This document shows positions 7,045 through 14,336 of a stretch of DNA of 14,340 nucleotides, piece by piece; position 1 is the stretch's first letter; the number at the start of each line of letters is the position of its first letter. The stretch is from Planctomycetota bacterium. GTDB taxonomy: Bacteria > Planctomycetota > Phycisphaerae > Tepidisphaerales > Tepidisphaeraceae. A program made the position numbers and the translations under genes. The stretch spans positions 1-14,340 of the forward strand of contig JAEZED010000142.1 in NCBI GenBank assembly GCA_023417885.1, read 5' to 3'. Below the pieces are notes generated by a model. The model saw only the letters and a program-made list of their open reading frames with translations. It had not been told where the DNA came from and ran no database searches.

Positions 7045-7527
7045 TCAGACTCGGCCCGCCAGGCGCGCCACCGCCGTAAGGAGCTGCATCGGATCCACCG
7101 GCTTGGGGAGGTGGAGGTCGAAGCCCGACAGCAGGGCGCGGCGCCGGTCGTCGGCGCGGGTGAAGGCGGTGACGGCCGCCGCAGGGACGTCGCCCCCGTC
7201 CTCCGGCGCAAGCCGGCGGACATGCCGGATGAAGTCATACCCGTCCTGGACGGGCATGCCGATGTCGCTGAGGACGACGTCGGGCACCTCGTCGGCGAGC
7301 GTTTCCAGCGCCTCCTGGGCGTTGGCGGCGGTGATGACGCTCGCCCCGCGGATCTCTAGGAAACGCTTCATGAGGCGACGCGCGTCCGGCTCGTCATCGA
7401 CGACGAGCACGCGCACCCCGTCGAGACGGGGAAGGCTCGGGAAGACGCCGGTTTCGGTCTCGTTTCTCGACACCGGGGCGCAATCGACCGAATACCCTCC
7501 GGCGTAGATCAACATCAGCTGGCTCAC
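7045..7527 (-). CDS. Single-domain response regulator (CheY-like receiver)
   Basis: 160 residues from a GTG at 7527; an ATG at 7515 is an equally possible start, and neither has ideal ribosome-binding spacing. Residues 1-36 are a non-conserved extension. Residues 37-158 form one receiver domain: acidic pair D44/D45 in VLVVDDEP, phospho-acceptor D88 in VVLSDIGMP, T120 in AAAVTAFTR and K142 in HLPKPVD. There is no output domain, so it acts by phosphorylation-dependent protein contact, or it is the receiver partner of a kinase encoded elsewhere. Its closest resemblance is to receivers found at the end of hybrid kinases. No histidine kinase is in the window. The serine hydrolase gene follows at 42 bp and has its own promoter, so a functional link is not implied. 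Confidence 0.88.
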   Translation of the reverse strand: MSQLMLIYAGGYSVDCAPVSRNETETGVFPSLPRLDGVRVLVVDDEPDARRLMKRFLEIRGASVITAANAQEALETLADEVPDVVLSDIGMPVQDGYDFIRHVRRLAPEDGGDVPAAAVTAFTRADDRRRALLSGFDLHLPKPVDPMQLLTAVARLAGRV

Positions 7528-7850
7528 TCGTCCTGCGGATACGCTCCCACGACCCCGTCAAGCCTACTGCGCAACCGGTGCCCGGGTGCCGTTCTGCGGT
7601 ATGTCAGCTTGGCGGTCGGAAGGTAAATCCTTTGCCTGTCTCGGCTCCACACGGCCAACGTGACCGCGGTGTAAAGCCTCGTTGAGCGGAGCAAATGACA
7701 GGCCAGCACACCTCGATACCTCAGTAGGGCCGATCCAAAGCTCCCAGGCACTGCAACCCAGCCGGTTTCCGGGCGTACTACGAATGATGGCCTTCGGTGC
7801 GCCGGCCGCTATCGCCGGTTCGCGCGGGGATTCCCGTCGCCGCACCCGCC
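7528..7850. other. Divergent intergenic region of lower GC between receiver and VWA genes
   Basis: 323 bp. By my count 7561-7800 has about 61% G+C (147 of 240), well below the flanking genes. It should contain the promoters of both divergent genes, but no convincing pair of hexamers was found. Minus-strand frames stay open over most of it and read plausibly as protein in two registers, with mixed third positions unlike the neighbours. It may therefore hold a remnant of a foreign gene or a non-coding RNA; nothing can be named. Confidence 0.4.
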
Positions 7851-10800
7851 ATGCCGCTGATGCCAATCCGTCTGGAGCACCTCTCACTCTGGCAGGCCGC
7901 GCTGCTCTACGCGGCGATGGCCACGCCAGTCGTGCTCCTGGCACTCCCGGCCCTTCAGGGAATGGACGCGGCCCGGCGATGGACGTCGCTCGCGCTGCGG
8001 CTGGCCCTGCTGATGGTGCTGGTGCTGCTTCTTGCCGGCGCGCAGGGAGAGCGCCGTGCGCGCGACCTCGCGGTCGTCGTACTGCGCGACCGCAGCGCCT
8101 CCGCCGAGCTGGCATCGCGCGCGGGCACGACAACACCCGACGCGTTCCTCGAGACCGCCCGGGCCGCATGCCCGCCGCAGGACCGGCTCGGCGCCGTCGA
8201 CTTCGCGGCGGCGGCGCAGGTGCGGATGATCCCGTCGGCGCGTCCCGCTCCATCCACCACCGCTATCGCCAGCGCCGCAGCGGGCACCGATCCTGCCGCC
8301 GCCATCGAGCTGGGGATGGCGCTGCTCCCGCCCGACGCGATGCACCGCCTCATCCTCATGTGGGACGGGAACGCGACCGGCGGCGACCTCGACGACGCCC
8401 TGGCCGCCGCGGCGGAGCGAGGCATCCCGATCGACGTCGTCCCGTTGCGCTTCGGGCTGGATCGCGAGGTGTGGATCGACCGTTTCGTCACGCCCGCGGC
8501 CCGGCGCGAGGGGGAGCCCTTCTCGCTGGAGATCATCCTGCGCAATGCCGGCAGCACCGCGGTGACCGGCGTGCTGCGCGTCACGCGCGAGGGCCTGCCC
8601 GTCGACATGGACGAGGCGACGCCCGGCATTCAGGGCACGCGTCACGTCCGGCTTGCGCCCGGGGCGACAGTCGAGCGCCTGACAGCCCCGCCCGCCGACG
8701 GGGGCATCCACCGATTTCGCGCCGTGTTCGAGCCGGAGGGAGACGTGGCCGCCGTGCGGGGCGACACCCTTTTGGCCAACAACGCCGCCGACGCGGTCAC
8801 GGTGGTGCACGGGCAGGGGCGCGTGCTCTACGTGGACAACGTGCGCGACGGCGACGGCTCGCTCCTTGAGCGGGCGCTGGCGCGGCAGGAGATCGCCGTC
8901 GATCGGATCGATCCGTCCCTCTTCCCGGCCGGCATCGGGGAGTTGCAGCAGTATGACGCGGTCGTGCTCGCGAACGTCCCGCTCGGCGCCGGCGGACTCA
9001 CTCCGCGGCAGGACGCGATGCTGGCACGCTACGTCGAGGATCTCGGCGGCGGCCTCGTGATGATCGGCGGGCCTGACGCCTTCGGCGCAGGCGGCTGGAT
9101 CGGCTCGGAGACGGCCGAGATCCTGCCCGTGAGCCCGGAGCTTCCGGGCCGGCGCGAGATGCCGGCCGGCGCGCTGGTGCTGGTGATCGACCATTCCGGC
9201 TCGATGGCACAGCCGGCGGGCGGCGGCGTCTCCAAGCTCCAGGTCGCCGCCGAGTCCGCGATCGCGGCGCTGCGCACGCTCATGCCGCGCGACAAGGTCG
9301 GCGTCGTTGGCTTCACGGGGCAGGCGAGCTGGATCGTTCCGCTGGGCTTGAACACCAGCAGCGCCGCGACGGCGGAGGCGATCCGCTCCGTCGGACCCGG
9401 CGGGGGGACGAACGTCTATCCCGGGCTCGAGCAGGCATACGAAGCCCTGGCCGGGCTGCCGGCGGAGGAGGCCGCGGTGCGGCACGTGATCGTTCTCACC
9501 GACGGCCGAAGCGCGGGGCACGATCCGTTGGAGATCGCCGCCCGCATGAAGGCGGAGGGGATCTCGCTCTCCGCAGTCGCGATCGGGAACGACGCCGACC
9601 GGCCGCTGCTCGAGCGCCTGGCGACTCTTGGCGGCGGCAGCTTCCATGACGTGACGGATCCGAGGACGCTTCCGCAGATCTTCATCAAGGAAGCGCGCAT
9701 GCTGCGGCGCGCGCTGGTGCGTGAGCGTCCGTTCACGCCGGCCGTGTCCGACACCTCATCGCCCCTGGTGAGCGCGCTGGGCGCAACGCCCACGCTGGGC
9801 GGCCTGGTGGTGACCTGGCTGCGGCACGAGCCGGAGGTGACGACCGCGTTGGTTTCCGACGCCGGCGAGCCGGTGCTGGCCCACCGGCAATCGGGGCTCG
9901 GTCGCGTGGTGGCGTTCACGTCCGACGCGCACAACCGCTGGGGCGCGGCCTGGGCCGAGGCCTCCTTCTACGACCGCTTCTGGTCGGAGACGGTGCGCAG
10001 CGTCGCCCGAGCGCCGGTGCGCGACGACGTCGAGGCGCATGTCGAGGCAATCTCCCCGCAGCGGGCGCGCGTGGTCGTCGAGCGATTCGACGAAGAAGGC
10101 CGCCCCGCCGGCGGAAGCCAGGTGTGGGCCAGCGCCGTGGGCCCGGGTCAGCAGGCGGCTTCCGAATTGCTCCAGCTCGTGCAGGTGGCGCCGGGCCGCT
10201 ACGAGGCGGAGTTCGCCACGCCCGATCCCGGCGCCTACGCGCTGGCAGTGCGCATCGCCGGCGCCGCGGACGACGGCGGAACGGGCTGGGTTCCCGCTGC
10301 CTACGTCGCGCAGGAGGGGGCGGAGCTGCGCGCGCTGGCGTCGGACGAGGAGGCGGTGCGCGAGGTGGCGCGGCGCACCGGCGGACGCATCCTGTCGCTG
10401 GACGACGCCGCGATGCTCTTCGAGCGCGAGGGGCTGCGCCCGCAGGTGGCGACGCTTCCGCTGAACGAGTTGCTGATCCTGCTCTCGTTCGCGATTTTCC
10501 TGGCGGATGTCGCGGCACGGCGCATCGCATGGAGTCGCGACACCGTCGCCTGGCTCGGCGGGCTGGCAACGGGGTATGTCAGGTCGCACACGGCCTCCGT
10601 GCGGCCGATGGGTGATGACCCAGGCTCCATCCGCGCCCTCCAGGAAGCCCGCCGCCGTGCCGCGGAGCTGGAAGCGACCGCGAAGACGACGCCGCGCGCG
10701 ACCACGCCCGCCGCGGCCATGTCACCGGTGCCGAGGGCGCCTGTCCGAAAGCCACCGGCGCCATCGGCAGCGCCAGATCGAAGCGCACCGGCCTCGCCCG

Positions 10801-10871
10801 CGATGCAACACCTCGCCGCCGCCAAGCGCCGGGCAAGGCGGAAGATGGACGCAGAGCGCGACGACGCATGA
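7851..10871 (+). CDS. Large membrane protein with two VWA domains and a GATase-like domain
   Basis: 1006 residues from the ATG at 7851; 7860 (ATG) and 7797 (GTG) are alternative starts, and none has a clear ribosome-binding site. Two membrane segments lie near residues 11-32 and 44-62. A first VWA domain has a full MIDAS: D80-x-S82-x-S84 in LRDRSAS, T146 and D172. A CARDB-like beta region follows (about 205-320). Residues 325-430 (VLYVDNV onward) resemble a glutamine-amidotransferase-like fold, with no catalytic Cys obvious. The second VWA has MIDAS D447-x-S449-x-S451 in VIDHSGSM, T520 and D551. A beta domain follows, then a third membrane segment (LPLNELLILLSFAIFLADVA), and an Ala/Pro/Arg-rich cytoplasmic tail from about 930. 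Related proteins sit in MoxR/BatA-type operons, but no MoxR ATPase or DUF58 gene is beside this one. The exact role is unknown; metal-dependent protein binding at the membrane is likely. Confidence 0.9.
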   Translation: MPLMPIRLEHLSLWQAALLYAAMATPVVLLALPALQGMDAARRWTSLALRLALLMVLVLLLAGAQGERRARDLAVVVLRDRSASAELASRAGTTTPDAFLETARAACPPQDRLGAVDFAAAAQVRMIPSARPAPSTTAIASAAAGTDPAAAIELGMALLPPDAMHRLILMWDGNATGGDLDDALAAAAERGIPIDVVPLRFGLDREVWIDRFVTPAARREGEPFSLEIILRNAGSTAVTGVLRVTREGLPVDMDEATPGIQGTRHVRLAPGATVERLTAPPADGGIHRFRAVFEPEGDVAAVRGDTLLANNAADAVTVVHGQGRVLYVDNVRDGDGSLLERALARQEIAVDRIDPSLFPAGIGELQQYDAVVLANVPLGAGGLTPRQDAMLARYVEDLGGGLVMIGGPDAFGAGGWIGSETAEILPVSPELPGRREMPAGALVLVIDHSGSMAQPAGGGVSKLQVAAESAIAALRTLMPRDKVGVVGFTGQASWIVPLGLNTSSAATAEAIRSVGPGGGTNVYPGLEQAYEALAGLPAEEAAVRHVIVLTDGRSAGHDPLEIAARMKAEGISLSAVAIGNDADRPLLERLATLGGGSFHDVTDPRTLPQIFIKEARMLRRALVRERPFTPAVSDTSSPLVSALGATPTLGGLVVTWLRHEPEVTTALVSDAGEPVLAHRQSGLGRVVAFTSDAHNRWGAAWAEASFYDRFWSETVRSVARAPVRDDVEAHVEAISPQRARVVVERFDEEGRPAGGSQVWASAVGPGQQAASELLQLVQVAPGRYEAEFATPDPGAYALAVRIAGAADDGGTGWVPAAYVAQEGAELRALASDEEAVREVARRTGGRILSLDDAAMLFEREGLRPQVATLPLNELLILLSFAIFLADVAARRIAWSRDTVAWLGGLATGYVRSHTASVRPMGDDPGSIRALQEARRRAAELEATAKTTPRATTPAAAMSPVPRAPVRKPPAPSAAPDRSAPASPAMQHLAAAKRRARRKMDAERDDA

Positions 10872-10913
10872 TGCAGATGATGGTCCCGACGCGCGCTCGG
10901 TCGCGCCGGCGCT

Positions 10914-11054
10914 CTCAACGCCTCTCCCTCCGGGAGAGGTGGCTGCGGAGCGAAGCGGAGCAGACGGAGAGGGCGCTCTGAGGCGCGGCTGGCACCAGAC
11001 CCTCTCCGCCTCGGCCTGCGCCTCGGCACCTCTCCCGGAGGGAGAGGCGTTGAG
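10914..11054. repeat. REPIN-like element: two inverted REP units
   Basis: The outer 28 bp (10914-10941 and 11027-11054) are perfectly complementary. Each arm also folds on itself: CCTCTCCC/GGGAGAGG with a 3-nt loop at 10921-10939 and again at 11029-11047. The inner parts are imperfectly complementary too, with a GGAGAGGG near 10967-10974 facing CCCTCTCC at 11000-11007. Two hairpin units in opposite orientation in an intergenic space are the layout of REP doublets (REPINs/BIMEs) moved by RAYT transposases. No RAYT gene is in the window. It may also serve as transcript end protection for the VWA gene. Confidence 0.7.
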
Positions 11055-11149
11055 CAGTCGGCGCGCATGCGTGCGGTCGCTGCGTTGCTACGCGACGCAG
11101 GTGACGCCCTCGCGTCATAATGATCCGGATACGCCTTGACCAACGAGTT

Positions 11150-11178
11150 AGCCGCAGCGCATTTGAGGCGCTGCGGCT
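11150..11178. terminator. Hairpin with T-tract, probably terminator
   Basis: AGCCGCAGCGC (11150-11160) and GCGCTGCGGCT (11168-11178) form a perfect 11-bp stem with a 7-nt loop; on the plus strand the distal base runs into CTTTATC. It lies between the VWA gene (plus) and tRNA-Ser (minus), 27 bp past the tRNA 3' end, so it may end both transcripts. The T-tract favours plus-strand termination. Confidence 0.55.
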
Positions 11179-11204
11179 TTATCGGATGTCGTCACAGGCC
11201 GGAG

Positions 11205-11291
11205 CGGAGAGGGAGGGATTCGAACCCTCGTGACCCTTGCGAGCCAACCGGTTTTCGAGACCGGCGCATTCAACCACTCTGCCACCTCTCC
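11205..11291 (-). tRNA. tRNA-Ser (anticodon CGA, reads UCG)
   Basis: 87 nt on the minus strand. Acceptor arms are GGAGAGG (5') and CCTCTCC (3') with discriminator G at 11205. The anticodon stem-loop is CCGGT-CTCGAAA-ACCGG, with anticodon CGA at 11257-11255. The T arm is GAGGG-TTCGAAT-CCCTC, and a long variable arm typical of class II (serine) tRNAs lies between. The CCA end is not encoded. A promoter is visible upstream (11336-11364) and a hairpin downstream. Confidence 0.97.
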
Positions 11292-11335
11292 AGTCGCCCG
11301 ACGCGCCTCACGAATCGCGCCGGCGGGCGGTCTGG

Positions 11336-11364
11336 ACTCTAGGAACAGGCCCGTCGGGCGTCAA
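11336..11364 (-). promoter_or_regulatory. Promoter of tRNA-Ser
   Basis: On the minus strand TTGACG (11364-11359, 5/6) and TAGAGT (11341-11336, 4/6) are exactly 17 bp apart. Initiation near 11329 would leave a 5' leader of about 38 nt for RNase P to remove, a normal arrangement. Confidence 0.6.
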
Positions 11365-11507
11365 AGCTGGTTGTCGGACGTTCCCACTGGCCCGGCCGGC
11401 TGGGGGAGGCCCCGGATCGATCCGATGAATCCGGAGGAGGAGGCCTCCCCGTTCCCGCGAGCTGCGCCGGATCGGGAGCGGGCCCGCAAACGGGATCGAG
11501 GAGAGCC

Positions 11508-11948
11508 ATGAGCCAGACGAGCAACCAGAAGAAGCCCGAGCAGGCGCCTGAGCATCAGGAGACGCCGCTGAACTTCAAGCGCGACGTCGTCGACCGCCGC
11601 ACCGGCGCCGATCGACGCCAGATGAGCCGCGAGGAGTCGGGATACACCGGCCCGGAGCGGCGCGAGGCCAGCGCCGAGCGGCGCAGCGGCCTGGAGCGCC
11701 GTCGCGGCGCCGGGATCCGCCGCGAGGAGGATCGCCGCAGCGCCGAGGAAGGCGAAATGACGGCCGAGCAGTTCGAGTTCATCCGGGCGGTCGAGGTCTA
11801 CAAGCGGGTGAACCACAAGCTCTTCCCCACGTGGACCGAGGTGCTGGAGGTCATCCTTCAGCTCGGTTACCGCAAGGTGGAGCCGCGCGACATCGATCTT
11901 CCCAACGTCCCCGAGCCGCGCCTCTACAAGCCCGACAAGGCCGCCTGA
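11508..11948 (+). CDS. Small conserved-looking protein with Arg-pair repeats and a C-terminal helical domain
   Basis: 146 residues, start supported by AGGAG 4 nt upstream. Residues 25-80 carry seven Arg-Arg or Arg-Arg-Arg blocks (30, 36, 51, 58, 64, 71 and 76), mostly preceded by Asp or Glu and spaced 5-7 residues. The pattern (D/E)RRxxxx(D/E)RR would give a charged, possibly RNA- or membrane-contacting extension. Residues 84-124 (MTAEQFEFIRAVEVYKRVNH, then a PTWTEVLEVI-LGYRKV region) look like a compact helix-turn-helix-like or helical module. I believe similar C-terminal sequences occur in planctomycetes, from memory only. It has no signal peptide or membrane segment. It is flanked by tRNA-Ser on one side and a strong terminator on the other. 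The function is unknown. Confidence 0.85.
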   Translation: MSQTSNQKKPEQAPEHQETPLNFKRDVVDRRTGADRRQMSREESGYTGPERREASAERRSGLERRRGAGIRREEDRRSAEEGEMTAEQFEFIRAVEVYKRVNHKLFPTWTEVLEVILQLGYRKVEPRDIDLPNVPEPRLYKPDKAA

Positions 11949-11971
11949 AGCACAAGCAACCTCCTGCGCAA

Positions 11972-12002
11972 GAAGAAGCCGGACCACGTGTCCGGCTTCT
12001 TC
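11972..12002. terminator. Strong bidirectional intrinsic terminator between convergent genes
   Basis: GAAGAAGCCGGAC and GTCCGGCTTCTTC are perfectly complementary (13 bp) around a CACGT loop. The A-rich and T-rich stem base gives a TTCTTC end on both strands. It lies 23 bp after the RR-repeat gene stop and 29 bp after the transporter gene stop on the other strand, so it can serve both. Confidence 0.85.
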
Positions 12003-12031
12003 GCGTCGACTCGTCACGTGCGCCGCGGCGG

Positions 12032-13723
12032 TCAGGCCGGATACGTCAGCGGGCCGTTCACGCCCAGCGGGATGCCAAGGCCGACCCACGCCAGCAGGAG
12101 CAGCGTCCACACGACCAGGAAGATGATCGAGTAGGGCAGCATCATCGACACCAGCGTCCCCATCCCCGCGCCCTTGGCATAGCGCTGCATGAACATCAGG
12201 ATGATCACAAGGTAGGCGTTCAGCGGCGTGATCACGTTCGTCGCGCTGTCGCCGATCCTGTAGCTCGCCTGCGTCAGCTCCGGGGAGATGCCGACGATCA
12301 TCAGCATCGGCACGAAGATCGGAGCGACGATCGCGTACTTGGCGCTCATCGACCCGATGAACAGGTTGAAGAACGCGATCAGCAGGATGAACGACACCAG
12401 CAGCGCCCACGGCGGAAGCTGGGCCTGCGCCAGCGCCGATCCGCCGGCGAACGCCAGCATCCGGCCGAGCTGGGAATGATCCAGGTAGGCGATGAACTGC
12501 GCCGCGAAGAAGGCGAGAACGATGATCGGCGCGATGGCGGCGATCGACTCCACCATCGCCGTCGTCGCGTCCTTGCTGGAGCGGATGTTCCCCATGGCCA
12601 CGCCGTAGAGCAGGCCCGGCAGCAGGAACATGAAGAAGATGATCGGTACGATCACCGCCACCCACCGGTCGAACACCGCCTGGCGGGGAGACTTGCCGTA
12701 CAGCGGGCTGCCGGGGATGAGCACGAGCGCCACGACGATGGCCACCACGACCGCCATCGCCGTCACCGCGATCAGCAGGCCGCGCCGCTCGCGGGCATCG
12801 AGCCGCTGCGAGTCGATCTCCTCGGCGCTTCCGCCGGGACTCACCGGGCCGCCTTCCTCCGGGGTGCGTCGCGATAGGCGCGGCTCCACGAAGCGCGCCG
12901 TGACGAACCACCCCGTCCCGGTCATCACGAACGTCGAGGCAATCATGAACCACCAGTTGCACGGCGGCGCCACCTCGTAGTCCGGATCCACCACCTGCGC
13001 CCCGGCCGTCGACAGGCCCGCCAGCAGCGGATCCAGGCCGGTTACGAGCAGGTTGGCGTTGAAGCCGGCCGCCACGCCGGCGAAGACGGCGGCGATCCCC
13101 ACCAGGGGGCTGCGCCCCACCGACGCATAGAGCGCCCCCGCGAGCGGCGGCAGCACCACGTAGCCGGCATCCAGCCCGAGCGAGCTCATGATCCCGAGGA
13201 AAACCATCGCGGGCGTGAACGCCCACGCCGGCACCACCAGCATGAACGCGCGCAGCAGCGCGCTGAACAGCCCCGTGCGCTCCGCCACACCGATGCCGAT
13301 CATCCCCACCAGCACGACGCCCAGCGGCGGGAAGTTGATGAAGTTGGTGACCATCGTGTCCAGCGCCCAGAAGAGGCCGTCGCTGGACACCAGGTTGCGT
13401 GCGCGGATCTCCACCGGAGCGCCCGACGCGTCGGTCTGCTCGACGAACTCCAGCTTCGGCTGATTCGTCTCCGGATCGATGACGGTGTTGCCCGCCTCGT
13501 CCACCACCGGCGCCGCGACGAGCGGGCGGACCGTCCAGTCCTGCCACGCGGCCAAGGCGGAGATGAGCATCACCAGCGCCGCGCCAACGACGAAGAGCGC
13601 AGTCGGATCGGGCAGCGCGTTTCCGATCCACTCGATCCAGCCGAGCAGACCCCTGGGACGCTCGGGTTGCCCGGAGCCCTCGGCGGTCGCCTCGGCCATC
13701 GGCGGTGGGTCGTGCGGTTGCAT
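12032..13723 (-). CDS. AbgT family transporter
   Basis: 563 residues, about a dozen membrane segments, and a cytoplasmic Ser/Glu-rich loop near the middle. The family block near the C-terminus is clear: IGSMSAKYAIVAPIFVP (S460-P472), SPELTQASYRIGDSATN (480-496) and ITPLNAYLVIIL. AbgT-family members export or import p-aminobenzoyl-glutamate, sulfonamides or related compounds using ion gradients; the direction and substrate here are unknown. Two points are unusual: Y463 stands where SAKW is common, and the loop after the first membrane segment (VVDEAGNTVIDPETNQPKLE and onward) is long. The ATG at 13723 is chosen; the frame stays open to 14110, but that part antisenses the acetyltransferase gene. 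An internal ATG at 13699 is possible. There is no ribosome-binding site; a promoter-like pair ends 8 nt before the start. Confidence 0.93.
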   Translation of the reverse strand: MQPHDPPPMAEATAEGSGQPERPRGLLGWIEWIGNALPDPTALFVVGAALVMLISALAAWQDWTVRPLVAAPVVDEAGNTVIDPETNQPKLEFVEQTDASGAPVEIRARNLVSSDGLFWALDTMVTNFINFPPLGVVLVGMIGIGVAERTGLFSALLRAFMLVVPAWAFTPAMVFLGIMSSLGLDAGYVVLPPLAGALYASVGRSPLVGIAAVFAGVAAGFNANLLVTGLDPLLAGLSTAGAQVVDPDYEVAPPCNWWFMIASTFVMTGTGWFVTARFVEPRLSRRTPEEGGPVSPGGSAEEIDSQRLDARERRGLLIAVTAMAVVVAIVVALVLIPGSPLYGKSPRQAVFDRWVAVIVPIIFFMFLLPGLLYGVAMGNIRSSKDATTAMVESIAAIAPIIVLAFFAAQFIAYLDHSQLGRMLAFAGGSALAQAQLPPWALLVSFILLIAFFNLFIGSMSAKYAIVAPIFVPMLMIVGISPELTQASYRIGDSATNVITPLNAYLVIILMFMQRYAKGAGMGTLVSMMLPYSIIFLVVWTLLLLAWVGLGIPLGVNGPLTYPA

Positions 13724-13731
13724 GGGGAGCG

Positions 13732-13760
13732 ATTCTGGCCCGCCGGCCACTCCCCCGCAA
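13732..13760 (-). promoter_or_regulatory. Candidate promoter for the AbgT-family gene, near-leaderless
   Basis: On the minus strand TTGCGG (13760-13755, 3/6) and CAGAAT (13737-13732, 4/6) are 17 bp apart, and the -10 ends 8 nt before the ATG. The hexamers are imperfect, so this is tentative, but the placement repeats what is seen for cstA and the serine hydrolase. Confidence 0.35.
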
Positions 13761-13825
13761 GCCAGCCGCGCCCGCGCGGCGACCCCGGGCGGTAGACTCT
13801 CGCAACCCGCACTCCCCCTCACGCC

Positions 13826-14299
13826 ATGATCCGCCCTGCCACGCCTGACGACCTGGACACCATCATCACCTTCATCCGCGAGCTGGCGGAGTACGAGAAG
13901 GAGCCGGAGGCGGTGGTGCTCGATCGCGAGACGTTCCGACGCCAGGTGTTCGAGGAGCAGGCGGCGCGCGTGCTGATCGCGGAGGAGGACGAGACGGGCC
14001 GGCCGGTGGGGTTTGCGCTCTACTTTTTCAACTTCTCCACCTGGCTCGGCCGGCGCGGGCTCTACCTCGAGGACCTGTTCGTCCGCCCCTCGGAGCGCGG
14101 CAAGGGGCACGGCAAGGCCCTGCTGCGCGAGCTGGCGCGCATCGCGATCGCCAACGACTGCGGCCGGATGGAGTGGTGGGTGCTCGACTGGAACGCCCCC
14201 GCCATCGGCTTCTACCAGTCGCTCGGCGCCGTTCCGATGGAGGAATGGACCGTCTTCCGCCTGACCGGCGAGCCACTGGCCGCGCTGGCGGATCGCTGA
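13826..14299 (+). CDS. GNAT family N-acetyltransferase (SSAT/diamine acetyltransferase-like)
   Basis: 157 residues, complete. The order of elements follows the spermidine/thialysine acetyltransferase subgroup: N-terminal IRPATPDDLDTIITFIREL with AEYEK, then GFALYFFNFSTWLGR, the acidic LYLEDLFVRP (E82, D83), the acetyl-CoA loop RGKGHGKAL (R91-L99), WWVLDWNAPAIGFYQSLGA with Y130 as likely general acid, and WTVFRLTG. It transfers acetyl from acetyl-CoA to a small amine; polyamine or lysine analogue is plausible by subgroup but not proven. The gene is divergent from the transporter with 102 bp between starts. TAGACT at 13793-13798 is a possible -10. No ribosome-binding site is evident. Confidence 0.94.
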   Translation: MIRPATPDDLDTIITFIRELAEYEKEPEAVVLDRETFRRQVFEEQAARVLIAEEDETGRPVGFALYFFNFSTWLGRRGLYLEDLFVRPSERGKGHGKALLRELARIAIANDCGRMEWWVLDWNAPAIGFYQSLGAVPMEEWTVFRLTGEPLAALADR

Positions 14300-14315
14300 C
14301 GACCCTCTGGTTGTA

Positions 14316-14336
14316 GCAGCGGCGACCCGCCGCTGC
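14316..14336. repeat. Hairpin downstream of the acetyltransferase gene
   Basis: GCAGCGGCG and CGCCGCTGC form a perfect 9-bp stem with a 3-nt loop (ACC), starting 16 bp after the stop. There is no T-tract before the window ends. It may be a terminator or one unit of a dispersed palindromic repeat cut by the window edge. Confidence 0.45.

Larger units (their letters stand above)
10872..11204. other. Intergenic region between VWA gene and tRNA-Ser
   Basis: 333 bp without a credible gene. It holds a REPIN-like double hairpin (10914-11054) and a terminator-like hairpin (11150-11178). The bases between them (11055-11149) show nothing I can identify. Confidence 0.6.

Noticed and set aside
7528..7850. 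Known riboswitch (for example cobalamin) in the leader of the VWA gene
   Set aside because: I could not find conserved core sequences or nested long stems; apparent pairings such as GCCTGTC/GACAGGC are not nested with the rest.
7884..9647. Minus-strand open frame of 587 codons inside the VWA gene
   Set aside because: Its composition is that of an antisense shadow, and the sense strand has two complete MIDAS motifs.
13724..14110. N-terminal extension of the transporter up to 14110
   Set aside because: This stretch is antisense to the acetyltransferase gene, and its residues show no membrane or family character.
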